Positions 55,990 through 64,000 of a stretch of 64,000 bases of DNA are shown in pieces. Position 1 is the stretch's first letter. The number at the start of each line of letters is the position of its first letter. The translations under genes and the position numbers were made by a program. Location of the stretch: positions 62,001-126,000 of the forward strand of contig NZ_PXNP01000110.1 of NCBI RefSeq assembly GCF_003007675.1. The letters are read 5' to 3'. The notes beneath the pieces are model-generated. The model did not search any database. It was not told the origin of the DNA and worked only from the letters and a program-made list of their open reading frames with translations. This DNA comes from Marinobacter fuscus. GTDB lineage: Bacteria; Pseudomonadota; Gammaproteobacteria; Pseudomonadales; Oleiphilaceae.

Positions 55990-58380
55990 TCAGGCCCTGT
56001 TAGCCGCCCTTGCCTTTTCCAGCATTTTTTCCGGGCGCAGCAGGAATCTTGCCAGCGCTGGCAGCAACCAGATAGCGCCCACCATGTTCCACAGGAACAT
56101 GAAGAACAACAGAAAGCCCATGTCAGCCTGGAACTTGATCGGTGAGAAGATCCAGGTAACCACACCCAGGCCCAGGGTTACGCCGGTAAAGATAACCGCC
56201 TTACCCGTGGAGCGAAGGGTTTCGTAGTAGGCTTCCTGGAGCGGCTTGCCCTCCAGCAGGAACTTCTCGAGTTTGCTGTAGATGTAGATACCGTAGTCCA
56301 CACCAATACCGACACCCAGCGCGATGACCGGCAAGGTGGCGACTTTGATACCGATACCGGATACCGCCATGATCGCTTCGCACAAAATGGATGTGAGGCC
56401 AAGCGGAACCACAATACAGGCAACGGCACGGATCGAACGGAAGGTCAGGAAACAAAGCAAACTCACCACGCCGTACACCAGCATCAACATGACGTCTTTG
56501 GCGTTGGAGATCACCTCATTGGTGGCCGATTCGATACCCGCATTACCCGCCGCCAGCAGGAAGGTATGCTCTTCATTGCTGTTCGCTTCCGCAAACTGCT
56601 CAACCTGCTCAACCACGGTCTCGAGGGTTTCCGCCTTGTGGTCTTCAAGGAACACTAGCACCGGCGTGAGACTGCAGTTGGTGTTGATCAGGCCTGCCGG
56701 GGCCTCCCGGATAGAGGCGTTAATGATGGTCTGGTTGCGGGAGATTTCATACCACTTCCAGTTGCCCTCGTTCAATGCCTTGGTAACCACCTTGGACACA
56801 TCCGCCAGCGACGCTGAGCCCTGGACACCCGGAGTGTTCTGCAAGTCCCACTGCAGGCTGTCCATGGCCCTCAGAACATTGTACTGGGTGCATTGCTCAA
56901 CCGGCGTCTTCACCATCACTACCAGAACATCGGCACTGGTCGAGTAGTTGTTGATAATGTAGGCATTATCCTTGTTGTAACGGGAGTCCGGGCGCAGCTC
57001 GGGCGCACCCTGATCCAGGTCCCCCACTTTCAGATCCTGCTTGTAGTAAAGGCCAAGCCCCAGGCCAATTACGGCAATCAGCAGAGAAACCGGCGCCACT
57101 CCCGGGTGCGCAAAGTAAGACAACACACGCCATTTGCGGTCTTTTTCCTCGGTATGGTTCTGAACGTGCCTGACGCCACCTTTGGAGATACCGATGTACG
57201 ACATGATCAGCACGTGCAGCACCAGGTTGGTGATGATGACGAACGCCACCCCAAGGCCTGCCGCAACGGCGAGATCACGGATAACGTCGATCTCGATGAA
57301 CACCAGGGTCAGGAAGCCAACCGCATCGGAAATCAGCGCCAACATGCCCGGAATGTATAGCGCCCGGAACGCCAGGCGCGCCGAGGTGACCGCATCAAAG
57401 CCTTTGGCAGACTCGACGGCCATGGCATTAACAATCTGCACCCCGTGGCTGATACCAATGGCAAACACCAGGAACGGCACCAGCACCGAATAGGGGTCCA
57501 GGCCATAACCCAGCAGGCGCAGTGCACCCAGCTGCCAGAAGACCGCGATGATCGACGTAAACACGGGCACCAGAGTCCCTGCGATGCAGCGGGAATACCA
57601 GAACAGCAGCAGCGTGGTGAGCACAATGGTGATACCCGCAAACCAGGCAATCGAGCCTATGCCCTCAATCAGATCACCTACTTTTTTGGCAAAGCCAACA
57701 ATGTGGATCTGAACATTGGGGTTCTGGGCTTCGTATTTTTCCCGGATTTTCTCTTCCAGCTCACGGGAGAAGGCCGCGTAGTCCAGCGCCTCGCCCGTCT
57801 CCGGATTCTTTTCATACAGCGGTGCGTAGACAATGGTGGACTTGAAGTTATCAGATACCAGGCGGCCTACTTCATTAGATCGCAACACGTTCTGCCGCAA
57901 CTGCTCGAGACTGTCCCGGGAGCCGTCATAGCCATCGGGAATCACGGTGCCACCCTGGAAGCCCTGTTCGGTTACCTCTACCCAGCGCACATTGGACGTC
58001 CAAACGGTTTTCAGCCCGGATCGGTCAACGCCCGGCAAGTAGAACACCTCATCCGTGATCTGCTTCAGAGTTTCCATGTACTCGGCAGTAAAGATATCTC
58101 CCTCTTCCACAGCCACGGCGATCCGGACAAAGTTACCGAGGTTGTCCAGATCGTCCCTGTGCTCCAGCATGTTGACGATATAAGGATGCTCCAGCGGGAT
58201 CATTCGCTCGAAGCTGGCATCCGGCTGGATTTTGATGGCGTTATAGCCAAGAAAAAGCGTGAGGATGAAAAAGGCGATAAGAATCAGCGCCCGGTTATTA
58301 AAGATCGCACGCTCAAGAAACGGCTCCGCCTTGGGCGTTGTCAGGTAATGTTCACCCCTGTCATGCATCGGGTCAGACAT
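55990..58380 (-). CDS. RND/MMPL-type transporter permease
   Basis: A 796-aa RND-superfamily permease with the two-repeat layout: membrane helix (about 30-50), periplasmic domain (about 55-245), five or six helices (about 250-410, including the sterol-sensing-like block), then helix (about 430-450), second periplasmic domain, and a final helix cluster to about 780. The size (about 800 aa versus about 1040 for AcrB) and the lack of AcrB-type docking loops place it with MMPL/HpnN-like lipid or hydrophobic-compound exporters. The conserved membrane block ALGVGIGVDYGIYIYSKL carries an Asp of the proton relay. It is last in a unit with YCF48-like and DUF1329 genes. Cargo unknown; a lipid is plausible. 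Confidence 0.87.
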   Translation of the reverse strand: MSDPMHDRGEHYLTTPKAEPFLERAIFNNRALILIAFFILTLFLGYNAIKIQPDASFERMIPLEHPYIVNMLEHRDDLDNLGNFVRIAVAVEEGDIFTAEYMETLKQITDEVFYLPGVDRSGLKTVWTSNVRWVEVTEQGFQGGTVIPDGYDGSRDSLEQLRQNVLRSNEVGRLVSDNFKSTIVYAPLYEKNPETGEALDYAAFSRELEEKIREKYEAQNPNVQIHIVGFAKKVGDLIEGIGSIAWFAGITIVLTTLLLFWYSRCIAGTLVPVFTSIIAVFWQLGALRLLGYGLDPYSVLVPFLVFAIGISHGVQIVNAMAVESAKGFDAVTSARLAFRALYIPGMLALISDAVGFLTLVFIEIDVIRDLAVAAGLGVAFVIITNLVLHVLIMSYIGISKGGVRHVQNHTEEKDRKWRVLSYFAHPGVAPVSLLIAVIGLGLGLYYKQDLKVGDLDQGAPELRPDSRYNKDNAYIINNYSTSADVLVVMVKTPVEQCTQYNVLRAMDSLQWDLQNTPGVQGSASLADVSKVVTKALNEGNWKWYEISRNQTIINASIREAPAGLINTNCSLTPVLVFLEDHKAETLETVVEQVEQFAEANSNEEHTFLLAAGNAGIESATNEVISNAKDVMLMLVYGVVSLLCFLTFRSIRAVACIVVPLGLTSILCEAIMAVSGIGIKVATLPVIALGVGIGVDYGIYIYSKLEKFLLEGKPLQEAYYETLRSTGKAVIFTGVTLGLGVVTWIFSPIKFQADMGFLLFFMFLWNMVGAIWLLPALARFLLRPEKMLEKARAANRA

Positions 58381-58428
58381 TAATAAACCCCTCTATCCTT
58401 TGTTCTGTTGATGCCACACTCGGGGCGT

Positions 58429-59577
58429 TTATTTCAGATTCCGGCCGCGGGCGTCTGTGGTTTTTACACCACCCTCGCCCACCAGCAACAGGTTGGTTCC
58501 GGAGATCGGCACCACCGCCATCACGCCGGCCCGGTCTTCCCGGAAGTGAGGCCGGAAGGTTTCTCCGTGATTGCTGCTCATCAACACAGCGCCTCCGTTG
58601 CCCACCAGGGTAATCCGGCCGTCAGCCGCAACGGCCGCACTGTTCAGCGTGGCGTTGGCTTCGTTCGGCACCATTGTCCAGGTGCGCCCCAGATCGGTAG
58701 AAAGCAGGGCATTGCCACGCAGCCCGAAGGCGAGAATTTCGTTTACCCGGCTGGTTCCGGAAACACCAAACAGAGAGCCATCGTAGGGGCTTTCACGCTT
58801 CTGCCAGGTTTCGCCACCGTCGGTCGATACGTGAATCTGGCCAGCCTCACCGACAATGACCAGGCCGCCACCGGCAACTTCAGAGATGCTGTTGTAGTGG
58901 AAGTTGGTGGGGTTATCCAGCTGCGGCGCCCAGTCCTGCCAGGTGTTGCCGCCATCCCGGGTGCGCAGCACCATGCCGTAAGCACCCACCACGAAACCAT
59001 GCTGATCGTTCTCGAACCAGACATCCAGCAACGGGTTTACCGGCCCGATATCCATGTCTGACTGGGCGTTCTCCATGGCGAAATACAGATCGTCGAGCGC
59101 CCACTCCAGATCTTCTTTCTGGTCTTCGGGTGCCTGCTCGATCTGCGCTTCCAGTTCGGCAATCTGTTCTTCCTTGCTGGCAATCACCAGTTCCGCAGCG
59201 CGAATGCCATCCAGCTGCAGCTGCCAGGTTTCTCCGGCATCACTGGAATGCAACACTGCGCCACTGTGACCAACGGCCCAGCCACTGTCAGCGGTGCCAA
59301 AATCGACGGCGGTCAGGGTAACCGACACCGGCACCTCTGCCTGAGTCCAGCTCTGGCCCTGGTCATCGGAATAGATGATGTGCCCCCGCTCACCCACAGA
59401 CACAATCCGGTCGCCTGCTCGGGTTGCATCCGTAAGCAGCGACCGCGGTGCCAGCTCCGTTGGCCGGGCGGGCGTCTCCAGAATATCTGCCAATGCCAGC
59501 GCCCGGGGTGCCACCAGTGCTGCCGAGAGCCCCAGACAGACTGTACCCAGCGTTTCGCACATGAACCTTCTAGCCAT
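58429..59577 (-). CDS. YCF48/BNR-repeat secreted protein
   Basis: A 382-aa protein with signal peptide (cut near ALA, about residue 28) and a beta-propeller made of YCF48/BNR units. At least six Asp-box-like turns are visible: SDDQGQSWTQ, SSDAGETWQL, TRDGGNTWQD, STDGGETWQK, STDLGRTWTM and SSNHGETFRP. A charged coiled coil (about 130-175, EEQIAELEAQIEQ) is inserted after the second blade, which is unusual for a simple propeller. Proteins of this kind regularly accompany the RND permease encoded 48 bp downstream, so it is probably a periplasmic partner. No enzymatic residues can be named. Ribosome site weak. Confidence 0.85.
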   Translation of the reverse strand: MARRFMCETLGTVCLGLSAALVAPRALALADILETPARPTELAPRSLLTDATRAGDRIVSVGERGHIIYSDDQGQSWTQAEVPVSVTLTAVDFGTADSGWAVGHSGAVLHSSDAGETWQLQLDGIRAAELVIASKEEQIAELEAQIEQAPEDQKEDLEWALDDLYFAMENAQSDMDIGPVNPLLDVWFENDQHGFVVGAYGMVLRTRDGGNTWQDWAPQLDNPTNFHYNSISEVAGGGLVIVGEAGQIHVSTDGGETWQKRESPYDGSLFGVSGTSRVNEILAFGLRGNALLSTDLGRTWTMVPNEANATLNSAAVAADGRITLVGNGGAVLMSSNHGETFRPHFREDRAGVMAVVPISGTNLLLVGEGGVKTTDARGRNLK

Positions 59578-59616
59578 TCAGATTGCCTTTACGTTGTTAG
59601 AATTCTGATACACCCA

Positions 59617-59636
59617 TTGCCCGGCGTGCCGGGCAA
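59617..59636. repeat. Perfect GC palindrome between DUF1329 and YCF48-like genes
   Basis: TTGCCCGGC-GT-GCCGGGCAA, a 9-bp-arm hairpin 16 bp past the DUF1329 stop region and 40 bp before the next gene on the minus strand. No T-run follows, so it may adjust relative expression by stabilising 3' ends rather than terminating. Confidence 0.6.
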
Positions 59637-59652
59637 CCATTGTGCGCCTTAG

Positions 59653-61041
59653 TTAACGCACACTTCTGCGCCGTAACGACGACGGAGAAAAGTATCGCTT
59701 GTTGGGCACATCGTCGGAGAAGACCCGGGTGGTCGGTTCTTCCGTATCCAGCCCCAGAACGTGATAACGCCGCGCCTGCAGATCGTGGTAGACATCCAGC
59801 ACCGTCCAGACCCCGGGCAGTTCGTAGTAGTTTTTCAGCATACCAACGGTCACTCGCCAGAGTTCACCACGGCCATCGTACTGATCCATCAGTACCACGT
59901 TCCAGCTATCGGCATCCACATAGAATCGGCGTTTGGCGTAAATGTGGCGCTCACCCTCTTTCAGATCGGCCTCCACCACATGCACCCGGTGCAGCTCCCA
60001 CCGGGTCAGATCCGGATTCAGATGTGACATCCCGAGAATCTCCGAATAGGGCGTGCCTTTCTCGCCAATCCGGTAATTGTTGTAGGGAATATAGACCTCT
60101 TTCAGGCCTTTGTAAGACCAGGTGTACTTATCCATGGCCCCGTTGAAGATATCGGTATCATCTGCCGTGCGCAGGTTGTCTGCGGCCGCGATGGGCGAAT
60201 CGTAACCCAGATTTGGCGCACGGCGCACACGGCGCTGGCCAGCGTTATAGCCCCAGCCATTACGGGGGCTGATGATCTGGTTCAGGGTCTCGTGTACAAG
60301 AATCGCTCCGCCGGCAAGGCGGGGTGGCGACTGGGTAAACGACAGGTAGTAGAAAATGACGTTGTCCAGCTCTTCTTCACTGCCGTCCGGATTATAGAAG
60401 TTGAAGAAAACTTCCTGTTGAGAGGTCACCAGGCTGTATTCACCGTTGGCCTGCACCGCAACCTCACTGGTACGGCGGGTACCGGAGATACCCCGCCAGC
60501 GGGTGAGGTGGTTCCACATGACCTGCCAGGCTTTCTCCTCATTGTTCCCGTGCAGAATCGGGAACGGATAGCCGCCGTAGGCACCACTTAGCCCCTCCGA
60601 CTCGCCGACAATGCTGGCGCTGGTGGCGTTTTCCCGGATATTTTCCTCGACCCAGTCCGGCACGGCATGGGTGCGGCGCGACTGATATACCGGAATACGG
60701 AAAGTCGTCGGGTAGGTTTCGAGCATGGCACGAATACCTTCCGATAAATGCTCGCTGTAGTTGTCGAGATTGGAGGCGGTGATGGTAAACAGCACTTCAT
60801 CATCCGGGAACGGATTGATGTGATGCTGGCCGGTACCCTCATAGCCCGCCGGAGGCTCACTCAGACCACCGTTCCAAGGGGGAATGGTACCAGCTTCGTT
60901 GCCAGCCTTGATGGAGCCGAACGGCGTTAGATCCTGGCCAAGGCGTGCAGCCTCAGACGCAGACACTGCCGCAGTAGCCGGTGCAGCGGCAAGCGACAAC
61001 GCCAGAAGCCCGCCAAACAAAACATTTTTGTTGTGTGTCAT
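59653..61041 (-). CDS. DUF1329 envelope protein
   Basis: A 462-aa exported protein. The ATG at 61041 (GAAGG upstream) starts a signal peptide ending near APATA; a longer frame upstream lacks any leader and is rejected. The mature part matches DUF1329 (outer-membrane lipoprotein-sorting-like): LGQDLTPFGSIKAGNEAGTIPPWNGG at the start, RRAPNLGYDSP and the final RYHVLGLDTEEPTTRVF. DUF1329 proteins have a LolA/LolB-like open beta sheet and often occur with RND permeases and YCF48-like proteins. Together these three could form a lipid or hydrophobic-compound route between membranes; this is inference. No DUF1302 partner is present here. Confidence 0.88.
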   Translation of the reverse strand: MTHNKNVLFGGLLALSLAAAPATAAVSASEAARLGQDLTPFGSIKAGNEAGTIPPWNGGLSEPPAGYEGTGQHHINPFPDDEVLFTITASNLDNYSEHLSEGIRAMLETYPTTFRIPVYQSRRTHAVPDWVEENIRENATSASIVGESEGLSGAYGGYPFPILHGNNEEKAWQVMWNHLTRWRGISGTRRTSEVAVQANGEYSLVTSQQEVFFNFYNPDGSEEELDNVIFYYLSFTQSPPRLAGGAILVHETLNQIISPRNGWGYNAGQRRVRRAPNLGYDSPIAAADNLRTADDTDIFNGAMDKYTWSYKGLKEVYIPYNNYRIGEKGTPYSEILGMSHLNPDLTRWELHRVHVVEADLKEGERHIYAKRRFYVDADSWNVVLMDQYDGRGELWRVTVGMLKNYYELPGVWTVLDVYHDLQARRYHVLGLDTEEPTTRVFSDDVPNKRYFSPSSLRRRSVR

Positions 61042-61214
61042 GGTGCAACCTTCAATCCGTCTGGAAGCCTCTTCGGGCTTTTTTATTATGATCTGATACA
61101 GTTTCAGAACTTGTGACAGATTAGCTGCGTTCCGGAAAACCTGTCTATCGACCAAAAGTGCGATTTTGTCTCCGGAGTTGAAGGCGGAGCAGCCCTGACT
61201 GCCCCGCCCCGGGG

Positions 61215-63857
61215 TTAGCCAGCCAGGCTTTTGTGCACCACTTCGTAGACATCCCTGGACAACGCGGGCTTGTCGCGCACCCGCTCCAACGCGGTGCGCA
61301 TCTGCGTGCTGTAGTTCGGCGCAAACTTCTTCCAGCGTGTCAGGGGTGCCACCAGGCGAGAGGCAATCTGTGGATTGCTGTCGTCGAGCCTGCACACCTG
61401 CTCTGCCAGAAACTCGTATCCGCTACCATCAGGGTTGTGGAACGCGGCCAGGTTCTGGCCTGCAAAAGCCCCCACCACAGAACGTACCTTGTTCGGGTTT
61501 TTCCAGTCAAACGCCGGGTGCGCCAGCAGTTGCTGAACCTGCGGCAACTGGCCTGCGCGATCACTGCCGGCCTGAACCGAGAACCACAGCTCAACCACCT
61601 GCGGGTCTTCACTGTAACGCTGGTAGAACGATGCCAATGCTTCTGTACGGGCCTGCTGGAAATCAGAATTCACCAGCGCACGCAGAGCTCCCAGCCGATC
61701 GGTCATGTTGTCGGCCTCTGCATACTGTGCCTTTGCCAGCTCCAGCGCGGGCTCATCACCGATGTGCAACAGCCAGCCAAGCGCCGTACTTTTCAGGCTT
61801 CGCTGAGCAATCGCTTCCGGGGTCAGCTCGTAGTCAACCGTACCCGTTTGGCGCCGGTAACAGGCCATCAGGTCGTCTCGCAGATTCTCGGCCAGATACG
61901 CCAGAACCCGGTCTCTGGAACGATGAATGGCTGCCGGGTCTGCCGAGTCTGACAACTCGATCAGATAGGCTTCGGACGGCAGTTGCAACATTTTTGCCAC
62001 CAGCGCCTGATCCAGACTGGGGTCCTGCAACAAAGCGCGATAAGCCTCTACCAGACGTGGCTCTATTTCGGCATCATCCGCGGCCCCCAGCAGTGACTGA
62101 ATCACATCTACCGCAAGACGCTGCCCGGCATCCCAGCGATTGAAGCCGTCCGGGTCGTGGCTCATCAGGAACAACAGTTGCTCGCGAGTCCACGGATAAT
62201 GTACGCGCACTGGCGCCGAAAAACCCCGTAACAGCGACGGTACCGGGCGCTCTGTCAGACCATGAAATTCGAAACAATGCTCGGCCCGGGTTAGTTCCAG
62301 AACCCGCTCCTGCGGTGCCTCCGGGCTCTCACTCTGCAAGCGCAGAGGCAGAGGCTGACCCTCGCTTCCCAACAGGCCAAGCGCGAACGGAATGTGCTGC
62401 GGCTGTTTATCGGTTTGCCCGGGCGTATCCGGAACTGCCTGCCGGATCGTCAGGCGATAGATGCCTTCGGCCTGATCGTAATCATCCTGCACCGTCAATA
62501 CCGGCGTACCGGCCTGCTGGTACCACAACCGGAACTGACTCAGGTCTCTGCCCGAGGCATCTTCCATCGCCCGGACAAAATCATCGGTAGTGACTGCCTG
62601 GCCATCATGGCGCTCGAAGTACAGGTCACTGCCTTTGCGGAACAAGGTTTCACCCAGCAGGTTGTGAATCATCCGCACGACTTCCGCCCCTTTCTCGTAG
62701 ATGGTCAGGGTGTAGAAGTTGGAGATTTCCATGTAAGACGCAGGGCGAACGGGGTGTGCCATGGGCCCGGCATCTTCGGCAAACTGGGCGGTGCGCAGTA
62801 AGGTTGCATCTTCAATGCGCTTGACCGTGGGCGAACCCATGTCGGCCGAGAACTGGGCGTCCCGGAACACGGTAAAGCCTTCTTTCAGGCTCAGCTGGAA
62901 CCAGTCGCGGCAGGTCACCCGGTTACCGGACCAGTTGTGAAAATACTCGTGGGCGACAATGGCTTCAATACGCTGGAACGTGGCATCGGTGGCGGTGTCC
63001 TGGCTGGCCAGTACGCAAGAGGAATTGAAGATATTCAGCCCCTTGTTTTCCATCGCCCCCATATTGAAGTCGTCGACCGCCACGATCATGAAGATATCCA
63101 GATCGTATTCCCGGCCATACACGTCTTCGTCCCAGCGCATGGATCGCTTGAGAGCGTCCATCGCGAAGTCGCATTTGTGGACATTGCGCGGCTCAACATA
63201 CATGCGAAGGTCGATCTCGCGCCCCGAACAGGTCGTGAAGCGGTCTTTTTTCTCGACCAGATCGCCCGCCACCAGGGCAAAAAGGTAGCTCGGTTTCGGG
63301 AAGGGGTCTTCCCAGGTAACGAAATGGCGACCGTCGTCCAGCTCGCCCTGCGCCACCGGATTACCGTTGGACAGCAGAACCGGATAAGCGGCTTTGTCAG
63401 CCTCTACCCGGGTACGAAAGCGAGCCATCACATCGGGGCGATCCGGGTAATAAGTAATGCAACGGAAGCCCTCGGCCTCGCACTGAGTGCAGAACATGCC
63501 AGAAGACTTGTACAGACCTTCAAGCCGGGTATTGTTCTGGGGTTCGATCCAGGTAACAACGGTTAATTCGAACCGCGCCGGAACGTCTTTTACCCGCAGC
63601 TTGCTGCCCTCATCCTCATACCGGCTTGCCGGCAGCTGCTCGCCATCCAGTGCTACCGACTCCAGCCGGAGACTGTCACCATCGAGCTCCAGCGGGCCGG
63701 GGTTACCATCGGCAGCGGGATTGCGTTGAATGGTCAGGGTGTTGTGCACCCGGGCGCCGTCTTCGAACAGCTCGAAACGAAGATCCACGTGCTCCACCAG
63801 ATACTGTGGAACACGATACTCTTCCAGGTAAATGGTTTGTGGCTGGTTGGTACGCAT
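61215..63857 (-). CDS. pepN: Aminopeptidase N
   Basis: An 880-aa M1 zinc aminopeptidase that removes N-terminal residues from peptides in the cytosol. GAMEN (267-271) and the zinc site HEYFH (His303, His307) with Glu326 (LSLKEGF) are intact. The C-terminal helical half ends at residue 880, the usual length for proteobacterial PepN (about 870-885). GGAGAC precedes the ATG at 63857. It is followed on the same strand by the DUF1329 gene after a 173-bp gap containing a GC hairpin at 61183-61208. Confidence 0.97.
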   Translation of the reverse strand: MRTNQPQTIYLEEYRVPQYLVEHVDLRFELFEDGARVHNTLTIQRNPAADGNPGPLELDGDSLRLESVALDGEQLPASRYEDEGSKLRVKDVPARFELTVVTWIEPQNNTRLEGLYKSSGMFCTQCEAEGFRCITYYPDRPDVMARFRTRVEADKAAYPVLLSNGNPVAQGELDDGRHFVTWEDPFPKPSYLFALVAGDLVEKKDRFTTCSGREIDLRMYVEPRNVHKCDFAMDALKRSMRWDEDVYGREYDLDIFMIVAVDDFNMGAMENKGLNIFNSSCVLASQDTATDATFQRIEAIVAHEYFHNWSGNRVTCRDWFQLSLKEGFTVFRDAQFSADMGSPTVKRIEDATLLRTAQFAEDAGPMAHPVRPASYMEISNFYTLTIYEKGAEVVRMIHNLLGETLFRKGSDLYFERHDGQAVTTDDFVRAMEDASGRDLSQFRLWYQQAGTPVLTVQDDYDQAEGIYRLTIRQAVPDTPGQTDKQPQHIPFALGLLGSEGQPLPLRLQSESPEAPQERVLELTRAEHCFEFHGLTERPVPSLLRGFSAPVRVHYPWTREQLLFLMSHDPDGFNRWDAGQRLAVDVIQSLLGAADDAEIEPRLVEAYRALLQDPSLDQALVAKMLQLPSEAYLIELSDSADPAAIHRSRDRVLAYLAENLRDDLMACYRRQTGTVDYELTPEAIAQRSLKSTALGWLLHIGDEPALELAKAQYAEADNMTDRLGALRALVNSDFQQARTEALASFYQRYSEDPQVVELWFSVQAGSDRAGQLPQVQQLLAHPAFDWKNPNKVRSVVGAFAGQNLAAFHNPDGSGYEFLAEQVCRLDDSNPQIASRLVAPLTRWKKFAPNYSTQMRTALERVRDKPALSRDVYEVVHKSLAG

Positions 63858-63890
63858 GAAAAGTCTCCAGATAAAAACAAGTGCGCCGGA

Positions 63891-64000
63891 TCAGTCGAGA
63901 ACCCGGAACCGGACTTCGTAGCCGGTGAACTTTCGGATATTTATGACCCCGGTATCAAGCATCAGGTACTGCCCCTTGACGCCCTCAAGCGTGCCCTCTA
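63891..64000 (-). CDS. DUF2797 protein, C-terminal fragment (runs off window)
   Basis: The last 36 codons read EGTLEGVKGQYLMLDTGV followed by INIRKFTGYEVRF and the stop at 63891. This is the conserved end of DUF2797 proteins, which are often next to pepN in pseudomonads. The rest lies beyond base 64000. It lies 33 bp upstream of pepN in the same direction, so the two may be co-transcribed. Function unknown; the family has a conserved Cys cluster outside this fragment. Confidence 0.8.
   Translation of the reverse strand, partial: EGTLEGVKGQYLMLDTGVINIRKFTGYEVRFRVLD

Noticed and set aside
61042..61395. 118-codon N-terminal extension of the DUF1329 protein
   Set aside because: It would bury the signal peptide and overlaps the pepN 3' end; the ATG at 61041 has a ribosome site and proper leader.

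Overview
The window looks like a chromosomal segment of a marine gammaproteobacterium. Marinobacter or a close relative is my best guess. I base this on moderately high GC, a Pseudomonas-like thrS-infC-rpmI-rplT-pheS-pheT-ihfA-merR block, a Na+-type BCCT carrier, a TAXI-TRAP transporter, a class I fumarase and a VolA/Pla-1-like surface lipase. No taxonomic marker such as rRNA is present, so the genus is inference.

Layout. 1-13.4 kb: the 5' part of a class I fumarase, a lipoprotein phospholipase/lipase converging on a lipoprotein penicillin-acylase-family enzyme, a small secreted protein, RmuC, and a tight three-gene operon (retropepsin-like lipoprotein, membrane-bound inactive transglutaminase, RimK-like ATP-grasp ligase). 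13.5-17.0 kb: a betaine/choline-type carrier and an FMN/Fe-S glutamate-synthase-like oxidoreductase. 17.1-20.35 kb: tRNA-Pro(GGG) followed by a small decayed island. A 38-bp copy of the tRNA 3' end lies at its far side. Inside are an AbiEi/AbiEii-type pair, a 20-codon relic resembling the start of HsdM, and a broken IS5-type transposase.

20.6-37.8 kb: a giant (3030 aa) LapA-like adhesin with its dedicated type I secretion machine (TolC-type OMP, ABC exporter, HlyD adaptor). The locus is bracketed by a hybrid sensor kinase, whose receiver has Glu in place of the phospho-Asp, and an AraC-type response regulator. A natural reading is that the two regulators control this adhesion locus. The adhesin has a retention module and a TAAG motif like LapG sites, but no lapD/lapG is present here. 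37.9-44.5 kb: an MFS carrier, PutA with a divergent Lrp-type regulator, and a Crp/Fnr regulator divergent from a DUF2892 membrane protein.

44.6-52.0 kb: the conserved translation/IHF block, all on the minus strand. infC starts at AUU and overlaps the thrS stop, and a hairpin plus terminator leader precedes pheS. 52.1-55.8 kb: a fused TRAP permease and its TAXI binding protein. 56-61 kb: an RND/MMPL-type permease, a YCF48/BNR-repeat protein and a DUF1329 protein, probably one envelope system of unknown substrate. 61.2-64 kb: PepN, then the C-terminus of a DUF2797 protein.

Most of the window is ordinary core genome. The parts that deserve attention are the tRNA-Pro island, the retropepsin/transglutaminase/ATP-grasp operon, the adhesin locus with its unusual kinase, and the RND/YCF48/DUF1329 set.
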